Source of the DNA: Parabacteroides sp. PFB2-10
GTDB taxonomy: Bacteria; Bacteroidota; Bacteroidia; Bacteroidales; Tannerellaceae
Length of the DNA: 64,000 nt
Assembly: GCF_029893085.1 (NCBI RefSeq)
Contig: NZ_JARXWI010000004.1
Coordinates: 1-64,000, forward strand
Reading direction: 5' to 3'
Below, piece by piece: positions 26,101-33,706 of this stretch. The notes below the pieces were generated by a model, which saw only the letters and a program-made list of their open reading frames with translations, was not told the origin of the DNA and did no database searches. The translations under genes and the position numbers were made by a program. Numbering within the stretch: the stretch's first letter is position 1; each line of letters opens with the position of its first letter.

Positions 26101-26324
26101 TCCTCCACGAAATAGGGAGTAATCGGCAGAAAATAGACCTGGTCGGCCACCCCTTCCGATGTCTGGATCGTTGCGATGTTAGGATTGATCAGCACAGTAT
26201 AGATGCCCTCTTCGCGCAAGGCTTTCAACGCTTGCGAACCCGAATAGTCAAACTCACCTGCCTGTCCGATTTTCAGGGCACCGGAACCCAGAACGATCAC
26301 TTTTTTAATACCACTTTTCGACAT
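23106..26324 (-). CDS. carB: Carbamoyl-phosphate synthase large subunit
   Basis: The 1072-residue protein has two homologous ATP-grasp halves. The first begins [20 protein letters not shown], the second [20 protein letters not shown]. A C-terminal MGS-like allosteric domain (about 935-1072) contains [14 protein letters not shown]. It makes carbamoyl phosphate from bicarbonate, ATP and glutamine-derived ammonia for pyrimidines and arginine. The small subunit carA is not in this window. ATG at 26324 (MSKSGIKK) gives the family N-terminus; the upstream in-frame ATG at 26366 would add 14 residues. The leader 26381-26554 has the form of an attenuator and probably controls this gene. Confidence 0.96.
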   Translation of the reverse strand: [1072 protein letters not shown]

Positions 26325-26380
26325 AATATATTCTGTTTTTTTAAGATTGTTAACCTCCTTACCCATCGTCGTTGGCGGAC

Positions 26381-26413
26381 AAAAAAAATGCGTTAGATAG
26401 AAAAACTAACGCA
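26381..26413 (-). terminator. Intrinsic terminator in the carB leader
   Basis: On the minus strand TGCGTTAG (26413-26406) pairs with CTAACGCA (26396-26389) around a nine-base loop and is followed at once by eight T (26388-26381). It lies 57 bases upstream of the carB start and about 195 bases past the stop of the regulator gene ending at 26609. Because a promoter box and small reading frame lie between that gene and the hairpin, it is read as a carB attenuator rather than only the end of the upstream transcript. Confidence 0.85.
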
Positions 26414-26525
26414 GCCCTGAAAGAATCAGATATCTCTCCTTCCGACAAAAAGAAAAAAGAGCAGTATGTTCCGACACATGATCGGAGAAAAGGTATGGGT
26501 CATCCGTTTGCCACGTATATTTCAT
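26406..26525 (-). CDS. Candidate 39-residue leader peptide of carB
   Basis: A small reading frame starts with ATG at 26525 (peptide begins MKYTWQTDDP and ends RYLILSGLR). Its TAG stop (26408-26406) falls in the rising arm of the carB leader terminator. Codons about 23-27 make a U-rich run (CTCTTTTTTCTTTTTG, near 26446-26461). A consensus promoter box lies 21 bases upstream of the ATG. A ribosome finishing this peptide would cover the terminator arm, as in the E. coli pyrBI leader. It has no recognised protein family and is proposed as a regulatory peptide. Confidence is limited because short frames arise by chance. Confidence 0.55.
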   Translation of the reverse strand: MKYTWQTDDPYLFSDHVSEHTALFSFCRKERYLILSGLR

Positions 26526-26545
26526 CTACTCTTTTTCAAATTTCG

Positions 26546-26554
26546 GCAAAGGTA
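26546..26554 (-). promoter_or_regulatory. Candidate -7 box of the carB leader transcript
   Basis: TACCTTTGC on the minus strand is a full match to TAnnTTTGC. It would start an RNA of about 215 bases before the carB ATG, containing the leader peptide and the terminator. A TTTG lies 23 bases further upstream, slightly farther than usual. Confidence 0.6.
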
Positions 26555-26608
26555 CACATTATTCTTGTTATTCCGCACAAATCGGGCAGGCTTTTTCTTC
26601 TTCTCTTT

Positions 26609-27211
26609 TTACGCTTCACCCTTTTGCGGCGCCTTTGTCTCCTGTGCCAATTGCCTGACCCATTCGTCCAGATTATCAATCCGGGGATCATCTATTTTCT
26701 GCCGCAGGCGGTAGCGTATCTTGATCACACTCGGCCGGCTGATGCCCAACGTACGGGCGATTTCTTCATTGGTCTGATTCAGGGAGACAAGCATACAAAA
26801 CAACTCTTCCCCTTTGGTTATCGAAGGAAGTATCTCACGCAAGCGGTGCAAAAAAGTCGGATACAACGAGTTAAATCCCAGGCGGAATTGCTCCTCTTCC
26901 TGCGTTGTCAATAAAGAAGGATGCAGCATCTCCATCACCTTTTTCAGGTCGGTCACCTTTTCCGGTTGATGTTGGATTTCTCGCAACTGGCGGCGCAATT
27001 CTTCGTTGCGGTTATGCAATTCCTGGCGGGAGGCAATCAGTTTATTCATCAACTCCTCCTGGTCATAGATACGCTGATGGGCAAGCTCCTTTTCTTTCAT
27101 ATCCAGTTCATGACGCAACTTATAATAGCGACGGCGTGAAATAGCATTGCATAGGAAAAACAGCACGGAAAAGAATATGATGGCCAGGATTAACAAAGTG
27201 TGTGTATCCAT
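26609..27211 (-). CDS. Membrane-anchored helix-turn-helix (LuxR-like) protein
   Basis: The 200-residue protein has an N-terminal membrane segment (LLILAIIFFSVLFFLCNAI), a long coiled coil (about residues 22-85, rich in Glu, Lys, Gln and Leu) and a C-terminal domain with a LuxR/sigma-4-like helix-turn-helix, NEEIARTLGISRPSVIKIRYRLRQK. This is a familiar Bacteroidota layout for membrane-tethered transcription regulators; targets are unknown. ATG at 27211 is used because an in-frame upstream ATG at 27244 falls inside the -7 box. It is downstream of the AraC-family gene with 39 bases between them. Confidence 0.75.
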   Translation of the reverse strand: MDTHTLLILAIIFFSVLFFLCNAISRRRYYKLRHELDMKEKELAHQRIYDQEELMNKLIASRQELHNRNEELRRQLREIQHQPEKVTDLKKVMEMLHPSLLTTQEEEQFRLGFNSLYPTFLHRLREILPSITKGEELFCMLVSLNQTNEEIARTLGISRPSVIKIRYRLRQKIDDPRIDNLDEWVRQLAQETKAPQKGEA

Positions 27212-27240
27212 TGGTTTTGTCTGATTGTATGGTTTGCAAT

Positions 27241-27249
27241 GCAAATATA
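27241..27249 (-). promoter_or_regulatory. Candidate -7 box of the LuxR-like gene
   Basis: TATATTTGC on the minus strand matches TAnnTTTGC and lies 29 bases before the start at 27211, just after the stop of the AraC-family gene. Confidence 0.5.
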
Positions 27250-27250
27250 A

Positions 27251-28162
27251 TTAAAAAACTTCCTTTTTATACTGCGAAGGCGACATACCTACATGCTTCT
27301 TGAAAAATTTTCCGAAAGTAGACTGATCGGCAAAATTCAACTGAATGGATACCTCCTGCACCGTCATTTTAGGTGATTTCAACAAGACACGCGCCTCGGA
27401 AAGGATCGCCTCGTCGATCCATTCACTGGCTGTTTTATCGGTCAGCTCTTTCAGTACGGAAGAGAGATACTGCGGCGTGATACATAATAGATCGGCATAA
27501 AAGCCAATGGCATGCTCCTCCTGATAATTTCTCAATAGCTGTTGCAGGAATTTGTTCACGATTTCCTCCTTACGCGTCATCCTTTTCTCCACGATGTAAT
27601 CCTTCCGCTTCAATACAATATTCACCATCTCTAATAACAGCGCCATAAAAGTGATATGAATTATCTCTTGCTGAAAAAAATGTTCCTTTTCCGAGAGCTT
27701 CTTCTTCAACATCTCTATATGATTATCTAAGAAACCGACCTCCGCCTCTTCCAGGCGGATATGGGGATTTTTGCGCAGCCGCATATAATTCACCAGAGAG
27801 GGATTGATCGTTTCCGGCTTACATTCTTCCAGGAAAGCCAGGTCGGCCAATAGGAGTTTACCCCGCAGGTCAGGGCTGGTATAGGTTATCTGTGTGATAT
27901 GCGACGGCATAATAAACAGGAAGCTATGAGCCGACAATTCATACGGGACATTATCTAACGAGACATTGGCATGCCCTTCGGTGATCAGAATAAGTAATAG
28001 GGCATTCAGCCGCATGGGCGATGTCAGGTCGACATGTTGCATATCGTCCAAGGAGATACCTCCGCTCCCCAGGTCGCCTATACCCAGTTTGTTCTTATAA
28101 TTACGGAACGTAATGGTGTTCCGGGCCAGATCGGATATTTCAACAACAGATAGTTTTCTCAT
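27251..28162 (-). CDS. AraC family transcriptional regulator
   Basis: The 303-residue protein has an N-terminal cupin-like sensing domain (about 30-165, with LILITEGHANVSLDN and LLADLAFLEECKPE) and two C-terminal helix-turn-helix motifs (about 200-300): ADLLCITPQYLSSVLKELTD and VQEVSIQLNFADQSTFGKFF, ending with the AraC signature KHVGMSPSQYKKEVF. It is a DNA-binding activator or repressor; ligand and targets are unknown. The tandem dyad array at 28295-28386 lies upstream of its promoter and is a possible autoregulatory site. Confidence 0.92.
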   Translation of the reverse strand: MRKLSVVEISDLARNTITFRNYKNKLGIGDLGSGGISLDDMQHVDLTSPMRLNALLLILITEGHANVSLDNVPYELSAHSFLFIMPSHITQITYTSPDLRGKLLLADLAFLEECKPETINPSLVNYMRLRKNPHIRLEEAEVGFLDNHIEMLKKKLSEKEHFFQQEIIHITFMALLLEMVNIVLKRKDYIVEKRMTRKEEIVNKFLQQLLRNYQEEHAIGFYADLLCITPQYLSSVLKELTDKTASEWIDEAILSEARVLLKSPKMTVQEVSIQLNFADQSTFGKFFKKHVGMSPSQYKKEVF

Positions 28163-28181
28163 GATAGATTTGTTTAATAAA

Positions 28182-28190
28182 ACAAATGTA
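28182..28190 (-). promoter_or_regulatory. Candidate -7 box of the AraC-family gene
   Basis: TACATTTGT on the minus strand matches TAnnTTTG, 19 bases before the start at 28162. Confidence 0.5.
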
Positions 28191-28294
28191 AACTTTAATC
28201 CTCAAAAAGCTGAATAAATCAGGCTCAATTCTTTTACATATATAAGTATAATGAAGAAAAATGCAATGAATCATGTTGGAATCCCACCATCATT

Positions 28295-28386
28295 CTATCG
28301 TCGATGGGCATGGACAGTACTGTCGAAGCGCATGGACAGAACTGTCGAAGGGCATGGACAGTACTGTCGAGGCGCATCGACGATAG
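28295..28386. repeat. 22-bp tandem dyad array closed by an inverted repeat
   Basis: Three 22-bp units (28301-28322, 28323-28344, 28345-28366) and a shortened fourth (28367-28386) follow each other without spacers. Each unit reads TCGA, four variable bases, CATGGACAG and ends ACTG; joined units give the dyad GACAGTACTGTC. The whole is bounded by a perfect 12-bp inverted repeat, CTATCGTCGATG (28295-28306) and its complement (28375-28386). It lies between the TPR gene stop (28434) and the AraC promoter, both on the minus strand. Confidence 0.85.
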
Positions 28387-28433
28387 AAAACTCCCGGGTT
28401 TTGTTGTGTTAATCGGATGTAGTAGCTGCCGAC

Positions 28434-30536
28434 TTAGTTCGTCATTCGCTTGATGATGTTATAGGCATTGATGATGCCCAGTTCGCCGGCTTTGCTCAGG
28501 TCGGTAATGCCTTGCGTGGTATCTCCCAGAGAGAGACGAGCCAGTCCCCGGTTGAAATAGGCTTCGGCGAAAGTGGGGTTGCGCAGGATAGCCTCGTTGT
28601 AGTCGAGTATGGCTGCCCGGTAGTCGCGTTGGGCGCAACGCAGGTTGCCCCGGTTGAACCAGGCGTAGACAAAATCAGGGTTAAGCTGGATCACCTTGTC
28701 GTAGTCTCTTACGATGTTTTCATGCGCGTACGACCGTTGGTTCTCCAGGGATTTCAACGCCGTCTGGTCTTGCATGGTCTGTGCCTGTTGGTTTCTTCCG
28801 CTGTTGAGTGTCATGCTGGTGGGCGATAGATCCAACTGGCTGTTTGCCGATGTCGACATCTCATATTCCATTTGTTTATAGCGTACCACTGCCCGGTTGT
28901 AATAGGCCATACTGAAGCTGGGATCCAATTCAATCACCCGGTCGTAGTCCAACATAGCTTCTTGGAAGTCCTGTACCAGCATATAGTCGATGGCACGGGC
29001 GAAATAGGCCGCTTCATCCTGCGGGTTTTGCTGGATTTGTTGTGATAATTGGTTGATGGAGTTGAAATGAACTGCCACCTGTGCCTCGTTCAATGGTGCC
29101 TCCTCATTGGTGATGCGCAACAGGCGCGGCAATAGTTGGCGGTTGTTGAAGTCCTCCACCGTTTTATCGTAATAAACAAGCTTCTTCACCGGATCCGGTT
29201 TCTCATAATAAGTCAGGATAAACAGGGGCTCCAGGTCGACGCGAACGTTACGATCCTGCACCCTTCCCCGGATATCGCTCTGGTATTTGTTTTGCCATTC
29301 GTCCTCTTTGTCGTACACCACCAAACGGTTGAACTTTTCGATCGTCTTATCCGATTGCTCCCGTGTCTTGTCTTCCTGGCTCTCTTCTTGGGGATCGTCC
29401 TCTTTTTTCTGAGCGGTATGTGCGGCGGAGCGGATGGTTCCTCCCTGCGACATTTGTTCTTCTAATTTGATGGCCGCCCAGAAGTCGCGATCAGATCCGG
29501 CCAGGTCGTTCATACGGCGTTTGGCGTCGGCACGCGTGTAGTATCCGTCAATAAACGAGGGATATTCAGCCAGTACCACATTGAGGTCGTTGATCGACCC
29601 GCGCATATCCCCGGTTTCGTAGCGTAAGAGCGCGCGGTTGTAGTAAGCCATGAAGTTGTTGGGTTCCAGTTCGATCACCACATCGAAGTCTTCGATGGCG
29701 CGGTTGGTATCGCCCACCTGGGCGCGCAATAATCCCCGGTTGAAACGGGCAATCAGGTTTCGGCTATCCATAGCTACCACCTGGTCGTAGTCGGCCATGG
29801 CTCCACGCAGATCGTTCATCTGATAACGCACCAATCCGCGATTGATGAAGTAGCCGCTTTGTCGTGTGTCTAATCGGATAGCATCGTTGAAGTCGGCCAA
29901 GGCGCCCTCCAGATCGTGTGTCTGGTAGCGCAGAATACCCCGGTTCCCGTAAGCTGGTGCGTAGTAGGGATCCATCTCGACAGCTTTATTGTAGTCGGCC
30001 AACGCATTCAGGGTGTCGCCCTGTTCGATATACATCGCTCCACGAGTCATGTAATTCATTGATTCACGTGGATGAGCCGCCATCAGTTTCTCAAAAGTTT
30101 CTTCCGCCTGGGTAAACTCTTTTTGTTGGATATAGGCTACCGACAGGTTCACCAGCATACCCCGGTCTTCCGGCCGGTATTCCAATCCTTTTTTGTAGTC
30201 TTCGATGGCTTCTGCCAGTTTGTTTTGATTGTGGCGGGCAATGCCACGGGCATAATAGGCCTGCACTAAGAAGGGGTTGCGCTCGATGCAAAGTGTGCAA
30301 TCGTCTTCCGCCCCTTTGAAGTCGTCCAGGTTGATCTTAGCCACGGCGCGGTAGAAATAGGGCTCTGCCAGATAGGGTTTTGCTTTGATTACCTGATTGA
30401 AATATTGTATAGAAAGGACATAATCCTCAAAGTAGAGCGCATTCCGACCAATCGCTGTCACCCGCTCGGTATTCACCTGCCCCCAGAGCGAGAGGCAGCT
30501 CAGCCATAAAACACACAAAAGCAAAATCTTCTTCAT
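28434..30536 (-). CDS. Secreted tetratricopeptide repeat protein
   Basis: The 700-residue protein has a signal peptide (MKKILLLCVLWLSCLSLWGQ) and about ten TPR units in two blocks (about 30-350 and 490-690), with recurring AYYNRALLRY, ALADYNKAVEMDP and DFDVVIELEPN patterns. A charged linker rich in Glu, Asp, Gln and Lys (about 360-400) separates them. It is a periplasmic or outer-membrane scaffold for protein contacts; partners are unknown. Runs of near-identical TPRs give it internal DNA repetition. It is monocistronic by spacing, with its own promoter box at 30606. Confidence 0.88.
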   Translation of the reverse strand: MKKILLLCVLWLSCLSLWGQVNTERVTAIGRNALYFEDYVLSIQYFNQVIKAKPYLAEPYFYRAVAKINLDDFKGAEDDCTLCIERNPFLVQAYYARGIARHNQNKLAEAIEDYKKGLEYRPEDRGMLVNLSVAYIQQKEFTQAEETFEKLMAAHPRESMNYMTRGAMYIEQGDTLNALADYNKAVEMDPYYAPAYGNRGILRYQTHDLEGALADFNDAIRLDTRQSGYFINRGLVRYQMNDLRGAMADYDQVVAMDSRNLIARFNRGLLRAQVGDTNRAIEDFDVVIELEPNNFMAYYNRALLRYETGDMRGSINDLNVVLAEYPSFIDGYYTRADAKRRMNDLAGSDRDFWAAIKLEEQMSQGGTIRSAAHTAQKKEDDPQEESQEDKTREQSDKTIEKFNRLVVYDKEDEWQNKYQSDIRGRVQDRNVRVDLEPLFILTYYEKPDPVKKLVYYDKTVEDFNNRQLLPRLLRITNEEAPLNEAQVAVHFNSINQLSQQIQQNPQDEAAYFARAIDYMLVQDFQEAMLDYDRVIELDPSFSMAYYNRAVVRYKQMEYEMSTSANSQLDLSPTSMTLNSGRNQQAQTMQDQTALKSLENQRSYAHENIVRDYDKVIQLNPDFVYAWFNRGNLRCAQRDYRAAILDYNEAILRNPTFAEAYFNRGLARLSLGDTTQGITDLSKAGELGIINAYNIIKRMTN

Positions 30537-30605
30537 GCAGTATCCCTTGTTGTATTCGGCAGTCTGTTTTCAGACCAATAAATTCAGTATTCGTACGAAT
30601 TAGGG

Positions 30606-30614
30606 ACAAAAATA
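30606..30614 (-). promoter_or_regulatory. Candidate -7 box of the TPR gene
   Basis: TATTTTTGT on the minus strand matches TAnnTTTG, with a 69-base leader before the start at 30536. Confidence 0.45.
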
Positions 30615-30685
30615 GAGAAATAAACGGTTTCTTCGGAATAATCCCCTGTGAATTAGGAATTGTTAATGAAGAGGAGGGGGGAATA

Positions 30686-30799
30686 AAAACACAAAGGCAC
30701 GGAAGAGATTGAATACGGAGGACACAGAGAAGCGCTATTGGCGCTTTCTCTCTCTCTGTCCTCCGTCTTTCAAATAAATCTTCGTGCCTCTGTGTTTAA
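30686..30799. repeat. Very long imperfect hairpin overlapping the GH51 stop
   Basis: The 114-base element folds back on itself: outer arms AAACACAAAGGCACG and CGTGCCTCTGTGTTT, middle arms ACGGAGGACA and TGTCCTCCGT, and an apical stem AGCGC/GCGCT. Its 3' end covers the stop codon of the GH51 gene (30796-30798). It may be that gene's terminator; it could also be a mobile palindromic repeat. It resembles the hairpin at 3185-3238 in its CTCTGTG arm end. Confidence 0.75.
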
Positions 30800-33309
30800 A
30801 ACTCTTTTACAATATCAAGCACGCCGGCCGATAAAGGCTCGACGGATAGCGTAACAGTGTGGTCACTGGCTGTCGCTTTTTTGTTTTTCAAAGCAACGGC
30901 ATTTTTGTTTTCCATACTGTTTATTGCATCCAACGAACCGGGTGCGTAATAGGTATAATCGGTATCGGCCACACCTTTCCAATCGCCACGGATGGTCAGG
31001 GTATACGTCTTTTCGGTCGGATTCACTACTTTCACAATGACTTTGCTGCCGTTTTCAGCGAGTGTTGTGGTGATGTTTAATTCATCGGTATCTCCTGTAA
31101 AGGCAAGCCTGTATTTGGAGAAATTATCATACCACAACTTCGTCACCTGGTAATTAGGCGCCACAAACAGATCTTTGTAATCGAAATTGATAAAGGCATT
31201 GTTCCAGTCAGGCGCATCCGTACGACGCATAAACAACGCAGCCGCACCCATTTCCACCACCGGTGTCCTTTCGCACATATTCAGGAAGCCTCCGGCAAAC
31301 AGACCGGTACGCCAGTCAATACTATTGAGGTTCCATTCCGAAATATACAATTTGATATTTGGATTCGGACATTTGGCGATCATCTCGGCATACCGATTAT
31401 ATTGTTCGCCTAATCGTTCGGGACCGGTGGCATATCCGGTCGCTCTCTCATAATGATGCAAACTCAAATAATCGAAGTAACTACCGGAGCTGTTCAAGAA
31501 GGCTTCGTCCTCTCTGAAACCACCGCAGGCGACAATCTTGATGGTGGGATCGACTTCGCGCATGGCCACGGAGAACTTGCGGACTGCTTTTTCGTATTCT
31601 TCGATACCCATTTCCCACATTTCATTGTCGATCTCCCAAATCCTCACATTATACGGCTCGGGATGTCCGTTGGCTGCTCTTTTGCTTCCCCATTTGCCTG
31701 TAGCCGGCTCATTACAGTAGGCCACCCAGTCGCAGGCATCCTGCAATAGTTGGGCATGTTCGGATTCCGGACGGTCGAAACCGACGCGAACAACAATAAC
31801 CGGTTCTGTATTGATCTGGCGGCAGAATTGGATGAATTCATCTGTACCAAAAGCATTCTGATCGTAGTCAAGCCACATCCAATGCGGCCAACGATGTCTT
31901 TCTTCCTGTGAACCGATGCCCCATTTCCAGTTGTATTGGGCAACATATCCTCCTCCGGGCCAACGCATGGAAGTAGGTTTCAGGTCTTTCACCGTTTGGT
32001 AGATGTCGGGACGGAATCCTCCCAGATCTAAACCTGTTTGGGTGGAAACAGTCACCTGGTCTATTTGAACGGTTCCCTGATTCGTGTAGATGGCAAAATC
32101 AGCATCCCCAACATAATCTCCGGCATGCAGGCTGAATTCATATTTTGTCCAGTCTCTTCCCGGCTTTCCGATCATCTTCTCCACGAGATACCTGTCGCCT
32201 GCTTTGAGGGCTACAAAGAGTTCGCTCTTCGCATCGCCTTTCGCATACACAGAACCCACGTAGCTTTCCTGACGAATGATGTTTTGAGGACCTTGAATTA
32301 ATCCGCTTTTGCTGCCGCTTGCGGTGATCTTTTGCGAATAATCCATATTGACAGCATCATTCTTGACTAACTCAAATTTTCCATTGCCAAACGACTGCCA
32401 TTGAGGAGCCACTTCGGGTATTTTCACCGCTTCCGGCATGCCTTCGAAATAGACGGTCTTTTTGTCTGTTGACGTGATACGGATATCTTTATACAACGCT
32501 TCGGTATAGTTCACCCAAAAGGCAATCTCATTGTTGGAGCTGTTGTCGGGCAACTGGTAGTTGATGATTTGTTTGTTGTCCCAGTACACACGCACGCGTT
32601 TTCCTTCGCAGCGGATGCGCAACTTATGCCATTCGCCTCCCAGGGTTATCTGTTCCTTTTTGGCAATCGTGGTTTTCAAAGGTTGCAATGCTTTAACAAC
32701 TCTTCGCTGACCGGTCCATCCCGGCATACCCTCCTGCGCGCCTATCTCCATTTCCGAGAAGGTGGAAATAGAAAAGTTCGCCGGTTGAGGTGCCGGGGCG
32801 CCCTCTCGCGCACTTCTTGTTTCAATGGAAGGATCATTGATGCGAAGAAAATAGGGCTCTCCGTTCATTTGATTCTTGAAGGCGAAACGGATGTCCAACA
32901 GACCACCGCTCCATCGTCGGCCAGCCAGCTTATAGGCTCTCCAATTGACATCCATGGAGATCTCATAATTGTCGCTGTTAATCGTCGTGACAGGAATGGG
33001 TTGTTCATAACGCGTCGGGGAATGCAACACCTGCGCATCATCTACAAACCAACCATCAAAATAACCATCCCGGGGAGGAATACCCGGGTAGTGTTGAGGC
33101 TCAAAAGAGCGACCATAAATCAGTTCCTGCCATAATCCGTTGTTGGCAGAAAAATAGATATGCTCAAACAATTGACCATAGATTTTTTGGTCGATCAGGC
33201 CGTCTACTTTTTCTGACTGGACATTAATAGATACATTTTGTGCTTGCACGGCAGAAAACATACAAGCAAGAACGAAAATAATCGTGTGTTTAAGACTCAT
33301 TTTACTCAT
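30796..33309 (-). CDS. Secreted alpha-L-arabinofuranosidase (GH51)
   Basis: The 837-residue protein has a signal peptide, the GH51 start (IYGQLFEHIYFSANNGLWQE), an inserted carbohydrate-binding-like part (about 75-430, lectin-like then CBM4/9-like jelly roll) and the GH51 barrel plus C-terminal beta domain. The acid/base Glu563 lies in WEIDNEMW and the nucleophile Glu658 in LYISEWNLNS. It removes L-arabinose from arabinan or arabinoxylan side chains, in the periplasm or at the surface. It is longer than plain intracellular GH51 enzymes because of the inserted modules. No SusC/D genes are nearby, so it is not in a classical polysaccharide locus here. An ATG nine bases inside is an alternative start. 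Confidence 0.9.
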   Translation of the reverse strand: MSKMSLKHTIIFVLACMFSAVQAQNVSINVQSEKVDGLIDQKIYGQLFEHIYFSANNGLWQELIYGRSFEPQHYPGIPPRDGYFDGWFVDDAQVLHSPTRYEQPIPVTTINSDNYEISMDVNWRAYKLAGRRWSGGLLDIRFAFKNQMNGEPYFLRINDPSIETRSAREGAPAPQPANFSISTFSEMEIGAQEGMPGWTGQRRVVKALQPLKTTIAKKEQITLGGEWHKLRIRCEGKRVRVYWDNKQIINYQLPDNSSNNEIAFWVNYTEALYKDIRITSTDKKTVYFEGMPEAVKIPEVAPQWQSFGNGKFELVKNDAVNMDYSQKITASGSKSGLIQGPQNIIRQESYVGSVYAKGDAKSELFVALKAGDRYLVEKMIGKPGRDWTKYEFSLHAGDYVGDADFAIYTNQGTVQIDQVTVSTQTGLDLGGFRPDIYQTVKDLKPTSMRWPGGGYVAQYNWKWGIGSQEERHRWPHWMWLDYDQNAFGTDEFIQFCRQINTEPVIVVRVGFDRPESEHAQLLQDACDWVAYCNEPATGKWGSKRAANGHPEPYNVRIWEIDNEMWEMGIEEYEKAVRKFSVAMREVDPTIKIVACGGFREDEAFLNSSGSYFDYLSLHHYERATGYATGPERLGEQYNRYAEMIAKCPNPNIKLYISEWNLNSIDWRTGLFAGGFLNMCERTPVVEMGAAALFMRRTDAPDWNNAFINFDYKDLFVAPNYQVTKLWYDNFSKYRLAFTGDTDELNITTTLAENGSKVIVKVVNPTEKTYTLTIRGDWKGVADTDYTYYAPGSLDAINSMENKNAVALKNKKATASDHTVTLSVEPLSAGVLDIVKEF

Positions 33310-33489
33310 AACTTATCAATATTGGGTTTTATTCTAAGATAATGGGCTTAAATATATTCACTAAGTGGTTTAGCCTCTTAAAAATCGTAACAATAATATA
33401 GATTATTTTTTTCATAACCTATTTTTTATTAAAAAGTTACATAAACGTTTAAAAAAGTATGACAACTAAGGGGTATATTGTATAGCTGT

Positions 33490-33640
33490 CAAAACTGCGA
33501 TTGTAAGCAAAAAGGCCTTTTTACTTACAATCTCGTATGTTAAAAAATGTTTCTCCCGGGAGTTTGTCAAAATATCCCTGCTTTTTTGCGCGCAAAGTCC
33601 TGCGAAAATTACAAATCGTAAGTTGGGGGGGGTGGCAGAA
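33490..33640 (+). repeat. Module C intergenic repeat, copy 3
   Basis: The copy has the hairpin 33501-33530 (13-bp stem with one C-A mismatch, loop GGCC) and the core 33539-33567 with CTCCCGGGAG, followed by the TGCGCGCA and AATTACAAATCGTAA elements also seen in copies 1 and 2. It is not accompanied by modules A or B. It lies in the divergent space between the GH51 gene and valS (33310-33798), which otherwise holds A/T-rich sequence and the valS promoter. Confidence 0.85.
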
Positions 33641-33706
33641 AAATGATCTAAATGTGTTTGTCCTTAGATGAATAGGTAGAATAGTAAAGGACGTTAATTT
33701 TTTTTA

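Noticed and set aside
28301-28366. CRISPR-like array
   Set aside because: Repeats are contiguous with no unique spacers and no cas genes are near.
30796-33309. Polysaccharide utilisation locus around the GH51 gene, and separately the GH27 gene
   Set aside because: Neither has SusC/SusD-like genes or a linked hybrid regulator in the window; they appear as lone glycosidases.
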